NCBI GenBank assembly: GCA_951813855.1 | Contig: OX638380.1 | Location: 4,494,518-4,558,517, forward strand | Direction: 5' to 3' | Length of the DNA: 64,000 nucleotides | From: an uncultured Verrucomicrobiae bacterium | GTDB taxonomy: Bacteria; Verrucomicrobiota; Verrucomicrobiia; Limisphaerales; AAA164-E04 | Shown: piece by piece, positions 9,838-18,945 of the stretch | Numbering within the stretch: the stretch's first letter is position 1 | Layout of the letters: each line of letters begins with the position of its first letter | The notes under the pieces: generated by a model | What the model saw: only the letters and a program-made list of their open reading frames with translations | Told to the model about the DNA's origin: nothing | The model's database searches: none | Position numbers and translations under genes: made by a program

Positions 9838-10332
9838 ATGAATTTGGATGAAGCGCAGAAAGAAACCGTTCGCGAGTGGATCCGGTCCGGGTTAGGGCTG
9901 TCGGAAATTCAAACGAAATTGGGCGACGAATTTCAGATTCGGTTGACCTATATGGAGGTTCGTTTTTTGGTCGACGATCTGGGCGTGATGATCCAGGACG
10001 ACGAGTCCGACGATCAAGCCACGGCACCGGACGAGAGGTCCGCTGCGGACCCCTTGGGAGCCATGGGGGGGCAGGAACCAGAGTCGGCCTTTCCAGATTC
10101 GACTCCTCCCGCTGGTGGCGGAGTGACGGTCTCTCTAGATCAAGTGACCCGGCCCAGCTTTATCGCTAGCGGGCGAGTGACCTTCAGTGACGGCAAGGCG
10201 GCCGCTTGGAGCGTCGATCGGCTAGGGAGATTCGCCATGGATCCCGACGAACCCGGATATCAGCCTTCTCAGAACGACTTGATGGACTTTCAGGTCAAGC
10301 TCCAAGAGCTGATGAGAGGTTCCCGGTTGTAA
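9838..10332 (+). CDS. Conserved hypothetical protein
   Basis: A 164-residue soluble protein starting MNLDEAQKETVREWI at the ATG at 9838. The open frame runs upstream to 9697, but that part is compositionally different. Residues 1-50 look helical and recall a small DNA-binding or homeodomain-like fold (EWIRSGLGLSEIQTKLGDEF), followed by RLTYMEVRFLVDDL. A proline/acid-rich linker (residues about 53-95) leads to a C-terminal block (about 96-164) with DQVTRPSFIASGRVTFSDG. I associate this architecture with a lineage-restricted verrucomicrobial family. Its function is unknown; the helical start could suggest a regulatory role, but this is only inference. Confidence 0.65.
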   Translation: MNLDEAQKETVREWIRSGLGLSEIQTKLGDEFQIRLTYMEVRFLVDDLGVMIQDDESDDQATAPDERSAADPLGAMGGQEPESAFPDSTPPAGGGVTVSLDQVTRPSFIASGRVTFSDGKAAAWSVDRLGRFAMDPDEPGYQPSQNDLMDFQVKLQELMRGSRL

Positions 10333-10744
10333 ATATCTGAGCGGTCGCCGGCAGTACGGAATCGTCAACCGATTCGAGCGTGCTGCGATCAGAACGGGCC
10401 TCGTGGGATTGGAGTGCTGCGATCGATGATCCTTTCACTGGGACGTTTTTTTCGCGACGGTTTGAAACGACGCTTCGCCTGTGGCGGGGAACCTAGGTTG
10501 GCGATGCCCGACTTTGTTCGTGCGGTGATTTGATCGGTGACGTTCCGGGCGGGCAACGGAAAACGGCGCGACGGCGAAGTTCCGAAACAGTTGCGAAACG
10601 CAAGCGAGAGAAGATGGTTGGTTGCCGTTTGATTTCGACGAACCCGCAGTCGAATTCGAGGCGGCCGGAAATGACGGAGGAGCGAGCCGGTTACGGTTCG
10701 GGATTCTTCGTAACTCGGGCAAGAATGGATTGAGGTGAACGGGC
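10333..10744. other. Gap without a recognised gene
   Basis: About 410 bases. A 95-residue minus-strand frame (10435-10722) has no family features and is probably chance. Confidence 0.4.
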
Positions 10745-11428
10745 GTGTGGTGGAAACCGTTTCGTCAGCTTGAGGGATTTCAATTGATCTGGGTCGATCT
10801 GGCCGCCGACGGCCGAAGCGAGCTCGAGGCGGCCTCTTGGTTGAACGAAGCGGAATTATTGCGGAGCAAGCTGTTTCGGGAAAAGCATTCCCGCCGCCGA
10901 TTCGTACTCTGCCGCGCCGCGTTGCGGATACTGCTTTGCGATCGGCTGAAATGCGACAATCGGCAGCTCGCCTTCGGCTACGGCGACCACGGCAAACCGT
11001 TCGCCTTGATTGCGGGGCACGAGGTCGCCGTCCGCTTTAATGTGAGCCATAGCGGCGAGCATGGATTGATCGTTATCGGGGAGGGGAATCAACTGGGAGT
11101 GGACATCGAAATGCGTTGTCCTCGCCGGCCGCTGACGGCAATCGGCGACCGGGTATTCGGCGTGCGGGAACGTCGTGCGCTGGCGAGCGTTCCGGCAGCA
11201 AGAAAAGCCGATTGCTTCTATCGATTTTGGACTTTCAAGGAGGCTTTGCTCAAGGGGCGAGGCACCGGATTTTCCTTGAGTCCTGCCGAATTTGAAACCC
11301 CCGCGGCAATGATCGACGGCGCCGGCCGTGGTTATTTCAATTTCCCGGATTGGCCAGAGGAACGATGGTCGCTGGCGGATCTGGGACAGGCGGATTTTGC
11401 CGCCGCTTTAGCCTGGCGGAACGAGTGA
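10745..11428 (+). CDS. 4'-phosphopantetheinyl transferase, Sfp type
   Basis: Transfers the phosphopantetheine arm of coenzyme A to a carrier-protein serine. Motifs of the Sfp/AcpT superfamily are complete: FNVSHSGE (98-105), the magnesium-binding GVDIE (118-122, Asp120 and Glu122) and FWTFKEALLKGRGTG (161-175). At 227 residues it belongs with the longer, two-lobed Sfp-like enzymes rather than the roughly 120-residue AcpS. Such enzymes serve fatty acid, polyketide or peptide synthases; no synthase lies nearby. The start is a GTG at 10745. Confidence 0.9.
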   Translation: MWWKPFRQLEGFQLIWVDLAADGRSELEAASWLNEAELLRSKLFREKHSRRRFVLCRAALRILLCDRLKCDNRQLAFGYGDHGKPFALIAGHEVAVRFNVSHSGEHGLIVIGEGNQLGVDIEMRCPRRPLTAIGDRVFGVRERRALASVPAARKADCFYRFWTFKEALLKGRGTGFSLSPAEFETPAAMIDGAGRGYFNFPDWPEERWSLADLGQADFAAALAWRNE

Positions 11429-11744
11429 CCGGACAGGGCGTTCGACGGTCAAGGCCTCAGAACGTCAAGCATGCCTTGAGTCGCGACCGACGATATCGAT
11501 GCGGGCGGGCTAGGGAATTATCGATCGCCGGGCAGCGGAGGATCCGAACGAGTTGTCTACGGTGCTGCAGTTCATCGATGGAGTTTCGGATACTCGAGAA
11601 ATTGGAGAGAATGGGTGGACTTCGTCCATCGTTTTCGAAATCAGGTTGATTAGGCGGTCGGCGTTTTTCTGACGTTGCCGGCTTGACAATTTGGTTGGAT
11701 TTGAAATAATCCGGCCATCGTTTCAATTCACATCGACTAGAACC
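11429..11744. other. Gap upstream of DUF5069 gene
   Basis: About 315 bases. A minus-strand frame covering it and the next gene (11457-12230) is an antisense shadow. The right end is AT-richer and should hold the promoter of the gene at 11745. Confidence 0.4.
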
Positions 11745-12188
11745 ATGAGTAAAATCGTACCGTTGATCAGTTCTGGAACAGCCGGTCCCTTGGGGGTGTT
11801 GCATCTTCCGCGTTTTTGGCAGAAGGTTTCCTTGGAAGCCGCCGGTAAGTTGGCCGACGGTTATCCCGGATGCGGTCCCGGCTACGACCAGTTGATGTTG
11901 GACGGTTTGGGACTGAATAAGCAGACCACGATCGATTACATCTCCCGGTCGAAGCCCACCTATCCTCAATTCGAAGTCTGGGTAAAGCAGCAGGACGGGG
12001 TAAAATTGGATCAGGGTTCCGTAACGAGCTTGAATTCCCAGATCGCGGGCTATATTCACGACGACGAGACCAGAAAATCCGTGCTCGAAGCCAGCGAAAT
12101 CGAAGACGGGCCGGCCGCTCCGCACGATGCGGTGAATCTGAACAATCTCGACGATTGGATGGAGTTCTACAACGCGGAAATCAAGTAG
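11745..12188 (+). CDS. DUF5069 domain protein
   Basis: A 147-residue soluble protein beginning MSKIVPLISSGTAGPLG at the ATG at 11745; an upstream extension to 11691 is not family-like. It carries the signature LPRFWQKVSLEAAGKL and GYPGCGPGYDQLMLDGLGL of DUF5069, a family I know mainly from Verrucomicrobiota and related phyla. Function is unknown. The small, highly acidic fold with a conserved WMEFYNAE near the C terminus suggests a compact globular protein. It stands alone and serves as a lineage marker. Confidence 0.85.
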   Translation: MSKIVPLISSGTAGPLGVLHLPRFWQKVSLEAAGKLADGYPGCGPGYDQLMLDGLGLNKQTTIDYISRSKPTYPQFEVWVKQQDGVKLDQGSVTSLNSQIAGYIHDDETRKSVLEASEIEDGPAAPHDAVNLNNLDDWMEFYNAEIK

Positions 12189-12276
12189 CGGAACCGGTCG
12201 CTCTCCGGGCTTCGACTGGTTCGTCGGCAACGGTCAGTGCCGAGCGGCGAGCGTGGCTGTGCGTTGGGCCTAGTTC

Positions 12277-12882
12277 ATGCAAGGCGATGAACTGTTGGTC
12301 GTCTTTCTGAAAGCGCCGACGCCCGGACGGGTAAAGACCCGGATAGGGAGGGTTCTGGGTAATGAAGCAGCCTGCAAGATCTATCGGTTATTGGTAGAAC
12401 GGCTGTTGTCCCGGTTGGAACTCTTCGAACAGGTTGAATTACGTGTTAGCCCCGACCGCCCGGAACGCGCGCTAACCGAATGGTTGCGTCCCGGGTGGCG
12501 GATGCGGGGCCAGGGAAGCGGTAGCCTGGGACAGCGGTTGGCAAGGGCTTTCGCCGAGGGTTTCTCCAGGGGCCGCAAGAAAATCATGGCCATCGGCTCG
12601 GACTGTCCTTACGTCCGTTCGGTTCATCTGACGAAAGGATTTCGGTGGCTTGGCGCCAATCCGGTGGTTTTGGGTCCGACGGTCGATGGAGGATATTGGT
12701 CGATCGGAATGACCCACCATCACCCGGAATTGTTCGAGGGGATTGACTGGAGCACTTCCCGGGTATTGGCCCAGACCCGGCGTCGGCTCGATGATTTGAA
12801 TCTCGTCCCTGCTTGGTTAGAGACTCTGGAAGATATCGACGACGTGGAGAGTTGGCGTCGTTACCTTGAATCGGGACGGTAA
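12277..12882 (+). CDS. TIGR04282/DUF2064-family glycosyltransferase-like protein
   Basis: A 201-residue GT-A-fold nucleotidyl- or glycosyl-transferase relative. It shows the N-terminal KAPTPGRVKTRI loop, the IGSDCPY segment in place of a DxD motif, and GPTVDGGYWSIG, all typical of the family. It starts at the ATG at 12277. Members often occur beside a second glycosyltransferase (TIGR04283) in sugar-transfer loci, but here it stands alone. The substrate is not known for most members. Confidence 0.85.
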   Translation: MQGDELLVVFLKAPTPGRVKTRIGRVLGNEAACKIYRLLVERLLSRLELFEQVELRVSPDRPERALTEWLRPGWRMRGQGSGSLGQRLARAFAEGFSRGRKKIMAIGSDCPYVRSVHLTKGFRWLGANPVVLGPTVDGGYWSIGMTHHHPELFEGIDWSTSRVLAQTRRRLDDLNLVPAWLETLEDIDDVESWRRYLESGR

Positions 12883-13442
12883 TTCGAGATCCCGTTCGCC
12901 GGTTTGGGAGCGCATCGGAAACCGGGCGGAACGCAGCCACTGGGATTTGGGTTGTTTCCGAAGCCAGGGATTGAGTGGCAGTCACGTTTCGGTTGCCGGC
13001 TCCGAATTTATCCGGAAACATCTCACGGCCGGAAATTTGGGGCGGTCGGAAACTTGCGCATTTCCAATTTGGGAAACCGATCGAGAAGCAAATTTCGATT
13101 TTACAGATCTGGAGGAGAACTGGCAACTTCCCAAGGCATAGCCGGTCGGTTCTCCAGGCGACTATGCGGGCAGAGTCCGGCCAGTGGAGAACCAGCATTC
13201 TATCCGAATTGCGTTGATGATCGAGAAACGAGATTTAGCCGCTGCGGTTGATATGGCACGTCGGCAGTTATTTCATTTATTGGAGCAACGTGGGGATCAG
13301 GTATTTAGGCAGTTCCTGGCAATTTTCAGTTATAACCCGTCTTATCAAAGCGATTTCCTGTGCCGACGAGCCGGCGCAAGCCAAGGGCGAGGTTCTGGTT
13401 TCGGGGCGGGAGATTATTCTGAGATGCATCGACTGATTTCCC
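12883..13442. other. Gap upstream of the methyltransferase relic
   Basis: About 560 bases with no recognisable gene. Several short plus-strand frames overlap and none matches a family. It could contain the eroded N-terminal part of the methyltransferase locus or a partner restriction gene, but nothing readable supports that. Confidence 0.4.
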
Positions 13443-14300
13443 CTGGAAAGGCTTGATATCTACATGGGCGATTGCCTCGATGTTATCTCGAATTTCAATT
13501 CCGCTTCGTTCGATCTGGTTTATATCGATCCGCCGTTCAATACCGGTCGAGTTCAATCGAGAAAGCGAATCCGCACGACCCGCGACGCCAATGGCGATCG
13601 GACCGGTTTTCAAGGGCGGCGGTACAAGATGGAGGTTTTAGGGGAATCGGGCTACAATGACCAGTTCGACGATTATATCGGCTTCCTTGCACCCCGCCTC
13701 AAGGAAGCTCATCGCATTCTGTCTTCTAACGGGTCATTGTTTTTTCACATTGACTACCGGGAATCCCACTACTGCAAGGTGCTTCTCGACGGCATATTTG
13801 GGCGGGACTCCTTCCTCAACGAGATCGTCTGGGCTTACGATTACGGCGCACGCTCGAAGATCCGGTGGTCCGCCAAACATGACTACATTTTGTGGTATGC
13901 CAAAAACCCGAGGGATTATACCTATCGTTACAATGACATCGATCGAGTGCCATATATGGCACCGGGTCTGGTGGGAAGAGAGAAGGCCGAGCGCGGCAAG
14001 ACGCCTACCGATGTCTGGTGGCAGACGATCGTGAGTCCGAACGGCAAAGAAAAAACCGAATATCCGACGTAGAAACCTATCGCTATTCTCAATCGCATCG
14101 TGCGCGTTCACTCTAATCCCGGCGACAAAGTTCTAGACTTCTTCGCCGGCAGCGGAACGACGGGAGAATCCGCGATCCGAATGGGAAGATCGGCCATCTT
14201 GGGGGACAACAACCCCGAAGCGATCCGCGTCATCGGCCGCCGGCTTGCCTTTGCCAACCCAATATTCCACGAAGTTCTCAGCCCCGAAGTCAACCCGTGA
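13443..14300 (+). pseudogene. DNA adenine/cytosine-N4 methyltransferase broken by a stop codon
   Basis: A site-specific amino-methyltransferase of the beta class, with the catalytic motif DPPFNTG near the N terminus and the AdoMet-binding motif FFAGSGTTGESAIRMGR near the C terminus. The segment before the stop reads KEKTEYPT and after it KPIAILNRIVRVHSNPG, where relatives read YPTQKP. A single TAG at 14070-14072 therefore replaces the Gln codon of this conserved motif, and the same frame runs on to 14300. Similarity begins by about 13443 (LERLDIYMGDCLDVI) behind a TGA at 13434; the first ATG is 13464. Without readthrough the product lacks its AdoMet-binding end. No restriction enzyme gene is readable beside it, so it could be an orphan methylase or the residue of a restriction-modification system. 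Confidence 0.87.
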
Positions 14301-14914
14301 CCCCGAGGTCGAAATCCTAGCGACCTATTCTCAGACCCTGGAACTCGATTATTGCAGCGTAGGGACAAGGATTGGATGGAAAGTCCATTCGGTTGGATTA
14401 AGAAAAAGCTGTCAAGGCAATGAGGAAAGATTGGAGAGGATCTCGTTGCAGGGTACTTGGCATGCGAGGGATTTGATGTATGCCGATCGCCCGATGCCGA
14501 GGCTGACAGAATCGTTGGTGGCAAACGGACCGAGATCAAAACAGTCCGTTGGGGACGAAGGGGAGGTGCCTGTTTCAGCAGCTGCGAGATCAAGATTACG
14601 ATTTCGTAATCTGACTAGGCATCAGTCCGGTTGAGCCCATTGCTGGGTGATACCTAAAGCTGTTGTGATTAAACGATAGCAAACCGGAGACATTCGGTCA
14701 CAACACAAGGTCAGGGATGGGGGAGACACCGCATGGATACAAGTGAATCCAGTTGATATTTCCGATTGGATAAAACCTTGGGGCGTTAGGTTGACAGATG
14801 CAGTGAGTTTCGTTTCCGAGATCACGGGATAGGATCCTGTTCGGCGGGCGTGAAGGCCCCACGGCAACTCAACTAGAATCAGGGCCAAAAACGAGCAGGT
14901 ATGTAATGCAGCGT
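14301..14914. other. Gap without a recognised gene
   Basis: About 600 bases between the methyltransferase and the IS66 remnant. Frames on both strands (14245-14634 plus, 14622-14888 minus) match nothing I know. Part could be unrecognisably decayed transposase. Confidence 0.4.
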
Positions 14915-15107
14915 AATCGCCGTTTTTTTCAGCGTGGTCAGCACGGGCAAAACGGAGTTGGGAAATGATTTAAGCTCTGGGTACTTCCGCAAAAAAATTG
15001 GAAGTCAAGCTGAAAGCGTTTGATTCTGCCGGGAAATGAACCGGCATTCGTAAACTATTGGGATGCTTCCGGTCAACAAAAGGAACATCCTGTTTGCAGG
15101 CAGTTAC
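14915..15107 (+). mobile_element. 3' remnant of an IS66-family element
   Basis: This stretch aligns by eye with the last part of the intact IS66 element at 34317-36220. The end of the transposase is readable as SAKKLEVKLKA, against SAKELAVKLQAA in the intact copy. The noncoding tail follows the same plan: GAACCGGCA..., then a motif ending in GCAGGCAGTTAC, the terminal inverted repeat, at 15107. Everything upstream of about 14915 is missing or too diverged to see. The divergence suggests an old insertion by a relative of the intact element rather than a recent partial copy. Confidence 0.7.
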
Positions 15108-15270
15108 GGTAATCGAAACCTCAATTAGCCTGATAAGTAACAGCGTTGGCACCCGGTGATTCAGGGGGGGAATTTCATCTTGGGTAAGGCCGTGGCGAGA
15201 AATTCGAGCTCTTGATTCCGGACTGGATCGTCGAAATTGATTGTTTGGAGGGCAATTTCGAGTATGATGG

Positions 15271-16080
15271 GTGTCCGTGGCTTTTCCTAGCGATTATCAC
15301 CTACACACTCGCTTGTGCCATCATGCCCGAGGCGAACCCTGCGACCTAGCGGCTAGCGCGGTGGCAGCCGGACTGGCGGAAATCGGTTTTTCCGAGCATG
15401 CTCCCATGATTCGAGACGATTGGGATGACTGGCACATGGAAAGCGGCAAGCTGGACCTCTATCTGGAGCAAATACGGCTAGCGCAGCAGCGGTTTCCCCA
15501 ACTGACGATCAAATACGGCTTGGAAGTGGATTATTTACCCGGTCACGAAGCGTGGATTCGAGAGCTGTCCGAACGCCATGATTGGGACTATTTCATCGGT
15601 TCGGTCCACTATATCTCCGATAGCTTCGATATCGATAATCCTGAAAAGCTCGATTGGTGGCGAAGCCGCGATCCGGTTGAAATTTGGTCGGAATATCTGA
15701 ATCGCTTGTCACAAGCAGCCGCTTCGGGACTTTTTCAGATCATCGGCCATCCCGATTTGTGCAAGAAATTCGGTATCCGGCCCACACCGGATCGGACGCC
15801 CGGATTCCGAGAGTTTCTCGAAACGGCCCGGGATCACGAGACGGCGATCGAAATCAACACGGCCGGATTGCACAAGCCTTGCCGGGAAATGTATCCCGCC
15901 CCGGAAATTCTTCGCTTGGCTTTGGAAACGGGCGTCATGTTGACCTTTGGGTCTGACGCTCACGCGCCCGATCAAGTCGGCCGGGATTTCGACTTGGCCG
16001 TTTCGTTGGCGAAATCAGCCGGATACCGAAAATCTTGCCGTTTTACCCGCGGGGTGCGAGAATTGATTCCGATTCCCTGA
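15271..16080 (+). CDS. PHP-domain histidinol-phosphatase (HisK type)
   Basis: A 269-residue metal-dependent phosphoesterase of the PHP superfamily, matching monofunctional histidinol-phosphatases that perform the penultimate dephosphorylation of histidine synthesis. Metal ligands are visible as DYHLHTRLCHHA (motif I), GFSEHAP, GLEVDYLPG, GSVHYI, IGHPDLCKKFG and the C-terminal FGSDAHAP. The start is GTG at 15271; GTG at 15277 is an equally good alternative. No other histidine gene is nearby, so another phosphate ester cannot be excluded. Confidence 0.85.
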   Translation: MSVAFPSDYHLHTRLCHHARGEPCDLAASAVAAGLAEIGFSEHAPMIRDDWDDWHMESGKLDLYLEQIRLAQQRFPQLTIKYGLEVDYLPGHEAWIRELSERHDWDYFIGSVHYISDSFDIDNPEKLDWWRSRDPVEIWSEYLNRLSQAAASGLFQIIGHPDLCKKFGIRPTPDRTPGFREFLETARDHETAIEINTAGLHKPCREMYPAPEILRLALETGVMLTFGSDAHAPDQVGRDFDLAVSLAKSAGYRKSCRFTRGVRELIPIP

Positions 16081-16150
16081 TTGCCGGCGCCAATTCCGGG
16101 TTTCGGCGGCATTACCCGCAACGAACCCGATCGATCGAACCGTTCAAAAC

Positions 16151-16699
16151 ATGCTGAAATCGACGATTGCAGATACCGGGCGACATTTCCGGGAAGGGCA
16201 TTACATCATTGTCGCCTCGCAATACAACGTCACTTACGTCGACAGTATGCTGCTTGCGGTGCAACGAGTCATGGGCGAATCCGGCGTGGCGCGTCGTCAA
16301 CTAAAGACTGTCCGCGTCCCCGGAGTTTTCGAAATGCCGGCAGTCGTCTCGGAACTGGCATCAGGCACTGACCGTAAGGCGGTCGACGCCATTATCGCTT
16401 TGGGAGTCGTTTTTCAGGGAGAGACCCGACATGCCGATCATATCGTGTCGGCGGTCACTCATGCCTTCGCGACCATCCAGTTGACCAGCCGCGTTCCGGT
16501 CGTGCACGAAGTGCTACAGTTAGATTCGACGGAGCAGGCTGAGAAACGGTGCATGTCGGTCGAGTTTAATCGTGGCGAGGAAGCCGCTCGAACCGCCTTG
16601 GCCATTGCTTCGGTCATGTACTCGATCAGGAACGATTCTTCCGGGGTGAAGCCGAGTCGGAGGCGACAGGTAGGGGATGAGCTTGGAAACGCGAGATAG
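16151..16699 (+). CDS. ribH: 6,7-dimethyl-8-ribityllumazine synthase
   Basis: Condenses 5-amino-6-ribitylamino-uracil with dihydroxybutanone phosphate in the penultimate step of riboflavin synthesis. The substrate-binding loop VRVPGVFEMP (55-64), the catalytic region ALGVVFQGETRHADHI (83-98, His94 aligning with the catalytic histidine) and PVVHEVLQLDSTEQAEKR (116-133) are all present. The product is 182 residues, longer than the usual 150-160; the extra residues are a basic tail after about residue 160 that may come from loss of the original stop codon. nusB often follows ribH in related genomes but is absent here. Confidence 0.92.
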   Translation: MLKSTIADTGRHFREGHYIIVASQYNVTYVDSMLLAVQRVMGESGVARRQLKTVRVPGVFEMPAVVSELASGTDRKAVDAIIALGVVFQGETRHADHIVSAVTHAFATIQLTSRVPVVHEVLQLDSTEQAEKRCMSVEFNRGEEAARTALAIASVMYSIRNDSSGVKPSRRRQVGDELGNAR

Positions 16700-18106
16700 G
16701 GCCCATTCGCGTATCGTCGCCAAGGAGGAATGCAGAGTTTCGTTCGTTAGGGAAGCGATTTATTTCCCGGCTCGCCCGAGACCTCGGTAAAGGGTTCATT
16801 GCTTTCAGTAATGACAATGATCGCGCCTAGTTGAACGGTGGTGCTAGGTCGTTGGATCAGGTTTCGAATGGCGGTTGCCCCGACGCAACCAGCTTTTTTG
16901 ACCGCTTGCTCCATTTTCGACTTTGACTGCTGGCGGTTGACCAGCGTGGGTATCTCGTTCGGGGCCATCGACAACAATCTGCGGTTCCCTTGATTCCGGC
17001 TAAGTTTCGGCCGGAGGGAGTTCAGTTCCCGCTCGGGCTGATTCTGTCGCACCCTATTACAGGAGCCCGTTGAGTGATTCGAGCCAGGCAGTTCTGCGAC
17101 ACTCTCGGTAAATCGACGCTTTCCTGCGAGATACCCTGGAGTGCTCGCGGTCGTCATTAACGAACGTTCCCTGAAGGCGATGCGAAACATTGCCGTTTTT
17201 TTCAACGCGGGGTCCGGAGCCTGCATCGCGTTTTTTCCGGCCTGCCGGGGACGACCCAAACCAGACGCTTCGCTGTCGCAAAACAAGGATATAAGGGTAG
17301 GCGGCGCTCGGCTCACTTCCGATGACCAACCACAGAAACCGGTGGCTTGATGCTTGACGCATCTTCTTCGATTGGCGGAGTCGTTTCGAGAAGATACCGG
17401 GCCGGAACCCGGCTGGGAACGATCAACGCTCAGGCGACGTTTTTACCCGGCGATAAAATCCCTGTCAGGCATCCGAAAAAAACTGGCCCAGTTCGATCGG
17501 GCCGGCTCTGCCCCAGTCCGTGACCTTGGTTTTTCGGCGTCTCCGACTCGTCCTTTCGACAGCGGCCGATACCCGAACTAACGGACCGAGAAAAACCGAG
17601 GCGGCATCGCAAAGTCTGCCGTTCACCCGATCTTACGGCCTACGCACTGAGCGAATGGCTCCCGTTCCCAGCCATCGGGCTAACGGCGTTGGCAGGAGCT
17701 GGATCGTTCGAAACCACAGCGCCATGAAGATTAGGGGATCGACGGAACGTGATTGATCTTTTTCGATTTTTTGGGCCGGACGTTCCTCGCAGGAGTAATC
17801 CATTGCGAGTGACAGTCGTACCTGCCATGGCCCTGCGGGGACCGCCGCCTGGTTCTCTTTTTCCGATTGGCATGCCCGCCTCGGATACGGAATGGACCGT
17901 GGTTCATTCCGCTGGGCCAGTACAGGCCTCTCGGAGGAAATCAAGCCGAAAAAATCTCTTTTTCTACGGAATTAACGGGGGATTGAGAATCCCTGATTTC
18001 TTGAAATCTCGGAGCGGATAACTGTCGTTTCGATCCAGGCGAATCGGCTCGGTTCAAGGCGGTGGAGTATCGATTTGTATCCGGTTGGGGGGCCGGCGAA
18101 AAGAGC
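16700..18106. other. Gene-poor 1.4 kb stretch
   Basis: No gene is recognised between ribH and the oxidase cluster. A minus-strand frame at 16747-16968 (73 residues, starting MAPNEIPTLVNRQQ) looks more protein-like than its surroundings but resembles no known family. Others on both strands have arginine/proline-rich translations typical of chance frames in GC-rich DNA. The size of the gap, next to a gene with a ragged C terminus, fits decayed coding DNA. Confidence 0.45.
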
Positions 18107-18124
18107 TTGTGAATAATTTCACAA
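18107..18124 (+). promoter_or_regulatory. CRP/FNR-type palindrome upstream of the oxidase cluster
   Basis: A perfect inverted repeat TTGTGAA-TAAT-TTCACAA. It contains an exact TGTGA-N6-TCACA, the consensus for CRP-family regulators. It ends 67 bases before the start codon of the first gene of the oxidase cluster, a position suited to transcriptional control. The regulator itself is not in the window. Confidence 0.6.
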
Positions 18125-18191
18125 TATCCTTGATGGCCGGCTCCGAATCCGGTTAGAGTGCCGGTCAGGAACGGAAGAAAGGATCGATCAA

Positions 18192-18920
18192 ATGATTAGC
18201 GGAGCCATACGAATTTCCGGAATACTCCTGTTGTGTTCCCTGACTTGGAACGCTTGGGGAGCGGATATTACAGGAACGATCACCCTGAAGGGCGAGCCTC
18301 CTAGGGAGAAGGTGTTGCCGTTGGATGCCATGTGCCGGAAAACCAGGCCGGGCGAAGTCCCGACGACTCGGTTTTTTCTGGCCGATAAGTCCGGCGGCTT
18401 GGCGGACGTCTTCGTTTATTTGAAATCGGTTCCGGGAGAATTCGAACCCCCGGCGACGCCGGTGGTGATCGATCAGGTCGGTTGCGAATACGTGCCCTAC
18501 GTGCTGGGCGCCCAAAAGGGGCAGAAAATCGTAGTCAAGAATTCTGACCCCATACTCCATAACGTGCATCCCACCCCTCGCGTAAAAGGCAATCCGGAAA
18601 TGAATCTGGCTCAGTTGCCGGCCCCGATCGGCAAAGATCTCACCTTCGTTTTCGACTATCCGGAAATGTTCCTGAGATTCAAGTGCGACGTGCATCGTTG
18701 GATGTACGCTTACGTCAGCGTGATGGATCATCCGTTCTTCACGGTCAGCGGCAAGGACGGCAGTTACACTATCAAGAACGTGCCGCCCGGCGACTATGAG
18801 ATCGTTGCGGTTCACCGCAAGGCTCACGCCCCGCGATACGTCGGCCTGACGGAAAAGGTCACGGTGAAAGACTCAACGGAGACCGTCGATTTCACGATCG
18901 ACATTACGAAAGCCGATTGA
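18192..18920 (+). CDS. Secreted cupredoxin-like protein heading the oxidase cluster
   Basis: A 242-residue exported protein with a signal peptide (residues 1-23, cleavage after AWG). The central part is a cupredoxin-like domain whose likely type 1 copper ligands are visible: His123/His126 in NSDPILHNVH, then Cys165, His168 and Met171 in FKCDVHRWM. Residues about 182-242 resemble a carboxypeptidase regulatory-like beta sandwich (DGSYTIKNVPPGDYEIVAVH). It starts at an ATG preceded by AAAGGA eight bases upstream. As the first gene before ctaA, it may carry electrons or copper to the oxidase in the periplasm; that role is inference from position. Relatives are often labelled methylamine utilisation protein without direct evidence. 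Confidence 0.83.
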   Translation: MISGAIRISGILLLCSLTWNAWGADITGTITLKGEPPREKVLPLDAMCRKTRPGEVPTTRFFLADKSGGLADVFVYLKSVPGEFEPPATPVVIDQVGCEYVPYVLGAQKGQKIVVKNSDPILHNVHPTPRVKGNPEMNLAQLPAPIGKDLTFVFDYPEMFLRFKCDVHRWMYAYVSVMDHPFFTVSGKDGSYTIKNVPPGDYEIVAVHRKAHAPRYVGLTEKVTVKDSTETVDFTIDITKAD

Positions 18921-18945
18921 ACGCGGCCGGCAAGTCGGTAATTCA

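Noticed and set aside
16747..16968. 73-residue minus-strand frame starting MAPNEIPTLVNRQQ as a small gene
   Set aside because: It looks somewhat protein-like but matches no family, has no clear start signal and lies in a decayed stretch; not enough for a gene call.
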